In this document: positions 1-6,800 of the stretch, piece by piece
Numbering within the stretch: the first letter of the stretch is position 1
Layout of the letters: every line of letters begins with the position of its first letter
Assembly: GCA_002887195.1 (NCBI GenBank)
Contig: PJAB01001442.1
Span: forward strand, 1 to 14,449
DNA: 14,449 nt
From: Chrysochromulina parva
Lineage: Eukaryota > Haptophyta > Prymnesiales > Chrysochromulinaceae
Direction: 5' to 3'
Translations under genes and position numbers: made by a program
The notes under the pieces: model-generated
Database searches by the model: none
What the model was told of the DNA's origin: nothing
The model's input: only the letters and a program-made list of their open reading frames with translations

Positions 1-198
1 CATCGCCGTCGCCGCAGGCAGCAGCGGACGCCTCCGGATCATTACCGGAGGCGCCTTCCTCGGGCTCTTCCAGTATGAGTAAACCACCTCACTCATCCGC
101 TGCGAAGAAGCAGTCGACGCTCGCCGCGCGAACACCATCGCCGTCGCCGCAGGCAGCAGCGGACGCCTCCGGATCATTACCGGAGGCGCCTTCCTCGG
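1..198 (+). repeat. 135-nt direct duplication (two copies, second partial)
   Basis: Positions 1-63 reappear without mismatch at 136-198, so the repeat period is 135 nt (45 codons) and keeps the frame. Both copies encode the SPSPQAAADASGSLPEAPSS segment of the ankyrin protein's N-terminal region. More copies could lie to the left of the window. Confidence 0.93.
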
Positions 199-883
199 CT
201 TCAACCAAAGTTCCCAACGCGGCGGTACAGCCCTCGCGCCCGGCGTCAGCTCGGAGCGCCTCACCGCGTCGGAGCGGCTCGCCACGTGCCTCCATATCGG
301 TGGAACGCGGAGAATTAGTGGTCAACAGGAAGTTCAAGAATATTCGCAGCTCGCTGCTTCTAGAGGCAGCGGCGGCTGGCGATAGTACTGCGTGCTTGAA
401 GCTCATCGAGGCTGGCATACCCCTAGAGTGCAAGGATGTACGGCCCCAGCCCGCCCCAGCCCTCGCACAGCAAAGCACACGCACGCTTCGCCCACAAGGG
501 CACTCGTCTGACCCGCTTGTCGGGTGCCTGCCTCGCAGTCACACGGGAGCACCCCGTTACTCCTCGCATGCAAGAACAATCGGCTCGCGACGGCCAAGTT
601 GCTCATAGAATCGCAGTGCAACGTGAACGCGAAGACCAAACTGATGGCAACGCCGCTCATCGCCGCCTCCAGCCACGGCCACGTGGAGATCGTCAAACTG
701 CTACTCGCAGCGAATGCCGACCACACAGCGAGCATAGATGGGATGACGGCGCTGTTGCTCGCGAAACGAGCCGGCAAAGTGGAGGCGGTGGCGCTGCTCG
801 GCGCCGCGGGCGATAAGCGAAAGCCCGCGGGAGACGAGAGGCGAGGTGTCTGGAGCGGCAAACCAGGCGTCATCGATCAATAG
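3..883 (+). CDS. Ankyrin-repeat protein, 5'-partial, one intron
   Basis: The exons are about 3-437 and 539-883 (TAG at 881-883). The frame is open to the left edge, so the true start is probably outside the window; the first visible ATG is at 75. From that ATG the spliced product is 235 residues. The first ~85 are low complexity (Ala/Ser/Pro, with SPRRSGSPR-like basic stretches). About four ankyrin repeats follow: one beginning at RSSLLLEAAAAGD, a second with GSTPLLLACKNN and KLLIES, a third with ATPLIAASSHGHVEIVKLLL, and a fourth beginning DGMTALLLAKRAGKVEAV. Removing the intron joins LECKD to SHGSTPLLLA, the expected D-x-x-G-x-TPL junction between ankyrin repeats, which supports the splice model. 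Ankyrin repeats mediate protein-protein contacts; no catalytic domain is visible, so the role is unknown. The N-terminal region carries a 135-nt duplication. Confidence is high for the domain and lower for the N-terminus. Confidence 0.85.
438..538 (+). other. Spliceosomal intron, phase 0, 101 nt
   Basis: The donor is GAT|GTACGG and the acceptor CTCGCAG|TCACAC. The upstream frame runs on into non-ankyrin sequence and stops at 608. The downstream frame begins an ankyrin repeat exactly after the AG. Both sides are codon-aligned and the join rebuilds a canonical repeat boundary. This is inferred from sequence without transcript data. Confidence 0.82.
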
Positions 884-997
884 GAACCTAGCTGGGCGCC
901 AATGTGGACCCATCGGTTCGCCCCGTTGAACCAACTGTAGAATATAATGTAGTAGCGGCACCCCCGAGGGTTTCACTGGCGCGAGCTTCACGCACAC

Positions 998-1062
998 AGT
1001 TCAGTTCAGTTACTGCATAAGCAACAGACAACCTAACGGAACTGAACTGAACTGAACTGAAC
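998..1062. repeat. AACTG tandem repeat with inverted partner
   Basis: The right arm at 1040-1062 is more than four copies of AACTG. The left arm at 998-1011 is the reverse complement of about three copies (AGTTCAGTTCAGTT). The 28 nt between them could form the loop of a 14-bp hairpin. It lies in the 250-nt gap (884-1133) between the ankyrin and RidA-family genes, about 70 nt before the RidA ATG, so it may be in that gene's promoter or 5' leader. I see nothing else definite in that gap. Confidence 0.8.
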
Positions 1063-1133
1063 ACGCACACACTCCGCTGGACTTGCCTTGACTTGGCTTG
1101 TCCTTCCCTGGGAGCTCTTTTTCACGCAACGCG

Positions 1134-1598
1134 ATGATGCTCGCACTCCTGCTCGCAGCCTCATCCTCCTCGCCCGCAGTGATCCAGAAAATCGCTGTCC
1201 AGGTCCCTGGATGGCCAGATCTTCCCTACCCGTTCTCAGAAGGTATTCTCTCTTGCGCTGCGTGCCCTGATGTCCCGTGCACCCTCAAGATTTCGGGCAA
1301 CCAGGGGTACGATCATGCGGCAGGCCACCTTGTGACGGGCGGCATCGTAAACGAGACCGCGTATGCGCTGGCCAACATCAAGAGCATCGCAGAAGCTGCC
1401 GGCGCCAAGATGGATGATTTGATTTCGTGCGTTGTGTGGCTTGCGAACATAACGGACTTTGGAGCGATGAATGCCGTGTACACCACCTTCTTCACGAAGC
1501 CATACCCGACACGCACGACGACGGCAGTTGCACTCGCTGGCTCAGCTGCCGTGGAGATCACATGCGAGGCCGTGGCTCCATGCCCGCGCCCGCCGTAG
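1134..1598 (+). CDS. RidA/YjgF-family protein with apparent signal peptide
   Basis: The product is 154 residues from the ATG at 1134. I chose that ATG because MMLALLLAASSSSPA looks like a short signal peptide and the in-frame codon farther upstream (1098) is TTG. The family pattern is clear: PYPFSEG near residues 31-37, SGNQG at 54-58, a G-H-L-V-T-G-G-I strand, NETAYALANI at 73-82, EAAGAKMDDL, DFGAMNAVY at 108-116, PTRT at 125-128, and VEITCEAVA to the end. RidA enzymes hydrolyse reactive enamines/imines from PLP enzymes. The key Arg (E. coli R105) is R127 and the conserved Glu (E120) is E141. The position of E. coli Cys107 is Thr129. Odd features are a Cys-rich insert (C41, C44, C49) before the SGxQ strand and two N-glycosylation sequons (NET, NIT), both fitting secretory-pathway transit. 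Activity and substrate are not provable here. Confidence 0.88.
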   Translation: MMLALLLAASSSSPAVIQKIAVQVPGWPDLPYPFSEGILSCAACPDVPCTLKISGNQGYDHAAGHLVTGGIVNETAYALANIKSIAEAAGAKMDDLISCVVWLANITDFGAMNAVYTTFFTKPYPTRTTTAVALAGSAAVEITCEAVAPCPRPP

Positions 1599-2007
1599 AG
1601 TGTGCTCGCAATGCTTGCTTGAGATTTGACTAGGCACATTGTACACGTTGTTGGACGGGAGTAACTTGGAGCGAGAAAGAGCTCGAAAGTAAATGAAAGT
1701 ATGTGTGATATGCGGTCGTGAAGTGGGCTAATAAAGATCCTGGACACGACGACGGTCGTCGGAAGTGCGGCGAACAAAACGGCCGCTGGACGATTCAAGA
1801 TATACGACGGTACGATCGCACCACGTCCCCACCGCTCCGACTCGCGGTCCTCGGACACGCCTTGAGGATACCTTGAGGACCTAGGTACCGTCCTAGCAAA
1901 TCAGATCCTCGCGCGAAAGTGAAAGTGCAACGTCCTCCGTGGTCGCACATACTGCCTCGATTCGCGATTGACCTCGCCGCGCTCATTGGCTCACAGATAT
2001 TCCGCTG
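1599..2007. other. Convergent intergenic region
   Basis: This 409-nt gap separates the 3' ends of the RidA-family gene (plus) and the FN3-like gene (minus), so it should hold both 3' UTRs. Apart from the AATAAA at 1730 I see only a short direct repeat (CTTGAGGA twice near 1861-1879) and a CTAGG...CCTAG palindrome near 1881-1896. No RNA gene or credible coding sequence was found. Confidence 0.6.
1730..1735 (+). terminator. AATAAA poly(A) signal candidate
   Basis: A canonical AATAAA hexamer lies 132 nt after the stop of the RidA-family gene. Many algae do not depend on this hexamer, so it is only a candidate 3'-end signal. Confidence 0.4.
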
Positions 2008-3594
2008 TCAGCACCCGCAGCAGCGCGACGGGTGGGACCCAAACGCAAGCTCGATCACATCGCGATTCTGTACAAGCTGCGGCACGTCGCATGCCGCCGA
2101 CACGTTGAATCCAAGCCCGAGCAGTGCCTGCCCATGCACCACCTGTTGAGCCGCATGGCGTGCCCAGGAGCACGCAGAAGGGCTACCCGTCGGGCCGTTG
2201 GCGACGCCACCCGCGCGGCCGTGAGCTTGGAAGTCGCTGGCGGCGCTGTCGTGAGCTTGCAGGTCGCTGGCGGCGCTGTCAGGTCGCTGGCGGCTCCAAG
2301 GGCTCTGTGGGGTCCTGTTTGGCTGGTCACGGATGCGGACGCCACTGCTAGGCGAGACGGGTGCACACTCTGCAAGGGACGGCAAGGAGTACCAGTAGCC
2401 GAGAAAAGTGGATTGGGCTTGGGGTACTGTGTCGCACGTGCCGTTGCCCACGTGCGTGGGGAAGGGCGCGTACACGGGCATGCGCCCGACATAGTGCGCG
2501 GAGGTCTCGATCGAAGCGTCGGAGCAGTTACAGCCCATGTCAGGCCCAGCGCACGGCGAAGTGTCGAGGCGGCCGATGCAGCGATCGATCAAGCTGACCA
2601 ACGGACGGGTATGAGAGTCGCGAGCATAGGGGCACAGGGGACCGTCAGTATACAGGCCCCGGCTGCAGGCACCCGGCTGCACGCGCCACGTCGACGGTTC
2701 GAACACTGGTCGTGCTGAATACTTATTGCACGTACACGTATAATGCTCCGTGTCCTTGCCGTTGCACGAGACGTAGTCGGCGAAGGCGAGCGACGCCGGA
2801 GGGCCAACGAGGCGCTGCACGCAGTATTTGGTGATGACTGAGTGGTTGAACTCGATGTTAAAATGGGAGCTGTTAGCGGCGTGAGTGATGAAGTCGGTGT
2901 CGCTCAATAAGTCGCCTGCGTCATGATCGTAGAGGTAGTCGACCTCGCACGCCGAGCCGCAGTTCTCCGAGATGCGGAAGACCGTGAAGGACTCCCACCG
3001 AGTGCTCGCTGTGCGCATCACCGTCACGTCCGACGAGGGGCCAACCTCCTCCGCTGAGAGCACCAGTGCGGCTTTCACCTCGTAGGACGAGTCGGGCGCA
3101 AGGCCAGTGATGAGGAAGGCTGGGCCGGCGATGCGCGTGACTGTCCACGGATAGCCGTGGGGGGCGCCAACAAGCCGGTACGATACCTCGAGACTCCCTG
3201 CCGCCGGTTTGGGCGCCACGTCGAATTGAACACTTGTCGACTTGGGCGAGATTGTTGGGGGCAGCACGTGAAGCTGCCGTGGCTGCAGCGCTTGGGTGGC
3301 GCACATTATAGGTGCGTTGGCGGTGGCGTTGGTCCACAGCCGGCTGGTTGCATCACGAGCTCGCAACGCCACGAAATACGTTGTGCCTGGCAGAAGGTCG
3401 CCAACAATCCCGTCCGCAGCATTCACCGCAGTCACCGCAAGGAACGGTGCAAATGTTGAGCCGGCGATTGCAACTTGAATCTCGTACAAGTCCACATTTG
3501 GCACTTCGTTCCAAGTCAGGCGTAGGCTGACTGTTGTCGAGGAGGTGCAGTTTGGAGATAGCGATGCCACGATCGCGAAAAACAAGGGGTACAT
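2008..3594 (-). CDS. Secreted Cys-rich protein with FN3-like domains
   Basis: The product is 528 residues from the ATG at 3594. An ATG at 3699 would add 35 residues, but MYPLFFAIVASLSPNC after 3594 looks like a signal peptide, so I prefer it. Residues ~17-100 (RLTWNEVPNVDLYEIQV ... LLPGTTYFVALRARD) and ~108-195 (FLITGLAPDSSYEVKAAL) have the FN3 pattern. A Cys-rich segment follows, with RISENCGSACEVDYLYDHDAGDL, repeated NxS/NxT sequons and many paired cysteines; it ends with CSWARH, GFNVSAACDV and terminal CCGC. Residues ~434-458 are an Ala/Ser-rich stretch from a 30-nt tandem repeat. Similar FN3-plus-Cys-rich secreted proteins occur in haptophytes, from memory and unverified. The likely role is extracellular or surface, but unknown. 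An unseen intron could remove the repeat stretch; the frame stays open either way. Confidence 0.78.
   Translation of the reverse strand: MYPLFFAIVASLSPNCTSSTTVSLRLTWNEVPNVDLYEIQVAIAGSTFAPFLAVTAVNAADGIVGDLLPGTTYFVALRARDATSRLWTNATANAPIMCATQALQPRQLHVLPPTISPKSTSVQFDVAPKPAAGSLEVSYRLVGAPHGYPWTVTRIAGPAFLITGLAPDSSYEVKAALVLSAEEVGPSSDVTVMRTASTRWESFTVFRISENCGSACEVDYLYDHDAGDLLSDTDFITHAANSSHFNIEFNHSVITKYCVQRLVGPPASLAFADYVSCNGKDTEHYTCTCNKYSARPVFEPSTWRVQPGACSRGLYTDGPLCPYARDSHTRPLVSLIDRCIGRLDTSPCAGPDMGCNCSDASIETSAHYVGRMPVYAPFPTHVGNGTCDTVPQAQSTFLGYWYSLPSLAECAPVSPSSGVRIRDQPNRTPQSPWSRQRPDSAASDLQAHDSAASDFQAHGRAGGVANGPTGSPSACSWARHAAQQVVHGQALLGLGFNVSAACDVPQLVQNRDVIELAFGSHPSRCCGC
2221..2293 (-). repeat. 30-nt tandem repeat, about 2.4 copies, in coding sequence
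   Basis: The copies at 2221-2250 and 2251-2280 differ at few positions, and a third partial copy runs to 2293. Read on the minus strand it encodes SAASDLQAHD and SAASDFQAHG. The period is a multiple of three, so the FN3-like gene stays in frame. Confidence 0.9.
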
Positions 3595-3802
3595 GTGGGG
3601 CGATAAACTTCGCCTCTGGCTGTGAAGGCACTCATGAAGAGTGTTCGCATCATACTCTTTAGTGTGAATGTGCCGCACTTGTATGCCCGCGCAACGCATT
3701 TTTCCAAGCCTGCGGAATTAGAGACGCGCACAAGTTAGTTTGCGCCTTTGCGGAGTCTGAACAGGCTTCCTCTTCGTGAGTCTGGTCCCGACGTCCAGAC
3801 GA
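3595..3802. promoter_or_regulatory. Divergent promoter region
   Basis: About 208 nt separate the start codons of the minus-strand FN3-like gene (3594) and the plus-strand NACHT-LRR gene (3803). Both 5' leaders and core promoters must fit here unless leader introns exist. I recognise no TATA box or other convincing motif. The region also contains the alternative upstream ATG of the minus gene at 3699. Confidence 0.5.
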
Positions 3803-6800
3803 ATGCCCGGGTCTTCTGCTAAGATTCTTCCGAGTCCCAAACCCAAACTGCCGAGTGCTCCAACGCGGCAACAATCTGGCAAGCCGCAAGCAACATCGTC
3901 GTCATTCAAGAAAGAAGCAGGGGGTAAGCTCGAGGTCGACCTCAGCGCTGTTTCTGCGCAGCGGGCCCTCCTTGACATGCAGAAAAAAGTAGCCTTAGCA
4001 TTTGTGGAGGCAGACGCGGACGGTGACAAGAAGGTGAGCTCTGTCTCACGTCATGCCTGCTGCCGCTGCTGGCACTGCTGGCACTGCTGCCGTTGCTGCA
4101 ATTGCTGCTGTTGCTCCTGCTGGCGCTGCTGCCACTGCTAGTGCTGCCACTGCTAGCGCCGCCACTGCTAGTGCTGCCACTGCTAGTGCTGCCACTGCTG
4201 CTCGCCGCGATCGTCGAGCTCACCTCATATCCGTTCGTCTCGTCATGCTCGCAGCTCACTTTCTCAGAGTTCTTGGACTTACTTCCCGAGACGATTCGGC
4301 AGAGCGTTCCTCAGTCAGAGCTACGTCAGACTTTTGACGACGTCGATGTCAACAAATCTGGTGACATAACCATGGATGAGTACTTCCTCTGGACGCTCAG
4401 CACCTCCACGGGCGACGACACGTCCGCGCTCGAACAGATCTTCAAGAAGTACGATAAAAGCGGCGAGGGCACGTTGGATGCGGCAGAGTTCGCTCGCGTT
4501 GTGGAAGATATGGGCTTCGGGTCAATAGGACACGACATCTTTCTCGAGCTCGATGCGGATGAGGGCGGCTCGATATCCTATCATGAGATCATCAAGATGA
4601 TCAAGGACCGCAGTGTCGGGGTCGGCCGCGAGTGCAAGCGCCTCCTCACAGCTATAGCCTTCGATGGCTCAGCAGGCACTGGGGTGCACCTCGACACGAC
4701 TGAGTGGGTCCTGGACGCCAAATCCTCCGAACAGCTGCGCAGCCAGCTCCAGGCTTATCTGCTGGATCAGTCCGCGAAGGTCTCGGACCTGTACGATCTC
4801 ATGACCGACCACGAAGCCAGGACACTCACTCGTCCAACCTTCCTGATGGCCTTATATGAGATGGGCTTCGAGGGCGACCCAAATATGGTCAAGGATGTCT
4901 TTGAGCAGTTTGACCTCGACAACAGTGGCACATTGGGCCTGGATGAGCTGTACTCGTGGATGAACGGCAAGCAGCAACGCGTCCTGTTGGCAAAGCAACT
5001 GACCTTCAGCATGCGACGATCCGATGCCAGGCCTCTGAACGAAATCCCGTGGAAAACGGAAGGGATCCGGCTTGAGCTCCAGCGCTTGCTCATTCATCAC
5101 AACTTGTGCCCGCTCGACCTGCTGCGAGCGTGGGCTGAAAAGGACTTCTCGCTCCGGAAAACAGAGGTGCGCGCCGACGTTGCCTCAGCTTCGTACGAGC
5201 CCTTGCTAACTGGTGTGTGCGTTTGGTCGTTGGCAGTTCCTCAGAATGATGAAGACGATCGTCAACGACGAGTCCGTGTGGGAGAAGGAGCTAGGCAAGA
5301 TCGCAAAAGAGACTTACCACAGCGTCGCCGGCCTTGATGCTGATCTTGACTGCGTAGAGTTCGAACGCTGGCTGAACAAAGGTTGGCTCCAGGAGAAAGC
5401 ATCCTACTTATCCAAGTCTGATCAGAGCAAGGCTACCGCACCTGTTACTCACAAAGCCGCAGTGTCTGTCGCCGCCACCATGTCTACATTTTTGGTGGTC
5501 GAGCCACCGTTGACAGGTAAGCCGTCCAACATGCGTGAACTCGCCCTCGAGAAGGCGCGGCGACGCACAAGTGGTGTAACAGGCAAGGTATCGATCGAGG
5601 AGGAACAGTATGCAGCCGCGTGCGCTCTGCAGCGCAGAGCGCGATCGCACCTCTTTCGAAAGCATGCAGCACGTACTTTGTCGCAAGATATGACGGAGGG
5701 GAAAGCGGCCATCATGATCCAGAGCTCATTTCGGTCTAGGAAGGCCAGGCAGCTCGTTCAGCAGCGCAGACAGAGGGTTGTCGAGCACAAGGCGGCTGTC
5801 AAAGTGCAGACTGGCTGGCGGGTGAAGATGGCCAGAAGAGAGAAGCAGCGCCGAGTGCAAGCCAAACGGCGAAAGCAAAAAAAGGATAAGGAGAAAGCAG
5901 CCAAGACAGAGATGCTATTGGAGAAGATCGCCCGGGACTCTTCCGGACGGGACTCGCCCGGACAGGACTCACCCCATCCTGCTGCATCTGCATCACAGCC
6001 TGACGGCTCCTCAGCTTCTCAGCCCGATTTACGAGAGGGCCGCTTCCAGAGAAGACCTTCAGAAAAGGACGCCGTCGGGTCCTTTGCCCTCGTGGAGGAT
6101 CAGCTCATCGTCCATCTGGCGGAAGATGCTGCCACGGAGCTGGCCACAGTGGTCCTCACGACCGTGCTCGATGACGAGATCGTGGCTGTGGTGCCGACGT
6201 CGGGGGAGTACATGTATTTTCCGATGCGCTTCGATCGTTTGTGCCACAGAAGTTTGCCGCTCAAGCTTGGGCAGGATCCAATGACCTTTCTGGGTCCCCT
6301 CCTCGAATCTGTGCGACGGGGCGTGGAGATACTGGAGCGGCTCGAGGAGCTGCACGACGAGATTCGCCTGAAGAGCAAGTTGGTAGTACAGGAGTCTGCA
6401 TCTGTGCTCGTGCTTTCGCCTAATGTCTCGGCGAGGAGCAGTCGCAGCCCAGCGCTTGGTTCGTCTCACCTGACCAGAAACAGTGACAGCCCAGTACCGA
6501 TGAGCAGCAGCCCACCCTTGCAACATCGCATATCGGACAACTACTCAGTGCCAAAGGTACTGCGCGCTCAGGCAAAATCTCGGCGTTCAGTCAAGGAAAA
6601 GAAACCTAGGATAGGCCCGATGACTGAATATCAGGCGGCGACCTATATCCAGAGGCTCTATCGAGGTCGACAGGCCCGCAGGCTTTTGGTACAGCAGCGA
6701 TACGCAGTAACTATGCTGCAGGCTCGGATCCGGAGCCGCGCTGCGCGGAGGCAAATGCTATCAAAGGCAGGGATGGTTGCGCAGCGACTCCGGGAACTGA

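Larger units (their letters stand above)
4013..4947 (+). other. EF-hand array of the NACHT-LRR protein
   Basis: Five canonical Ca2+ loops are visible: D71-E82 (split by intron 1), D108-E119 (DVNKSGDITMDE), D144-E155 (DKSGEGTLDAAE), D177-E188 (DADEGGSISYHE) and D297-E308 (DLDNSGTLGLDE). A unit around 255-285 (DHEARTLTRPTF) keeps the helices but lacks acidic ligands, so it is probably a structural, non-binding EF-hand. A further degenerate EF-like unit (LDADLDCVEFERWL) follows intron 2. The range given includes intron 1. Confidence 0.88.

Noticed and set aside
1313..1858. 181-residue minus-strand open frame over the RidA-family gene
   Set aside because: It overlaps a strongly supported plus-strand gene and has no domain pattern of its own.
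2032..2718. 228-residue plus-strand open frame over the FN3-like gene
   Set aside because: Low-complexity Arg/Gly/Ala-rich translation opposite a Cys-patterned secreted protein; the minus-strand reading is much better supported.
3595..3699. N-terminal extension of the FN3-like protein from the ATG at 3699
   Set aside because: The extra 35 residues are polar and would place the signal peptide internally; the ATG at 3594 starts directly with a hydrophobic leader.
3776..3802. Start of the NACHT-LRR protein at 3776
   Set aside because: That codon is GTG; a eukaryotic start at the ATG at 3803 is far more likely.
4053..4254. Ala/Thr- or Leu-rich peptide encoded through the 15-nt repeats
   Set aside because: The stretch lies between a good donor and acceptor, and its removal rebuilds a perfect EF-hand loop, so it is intron.
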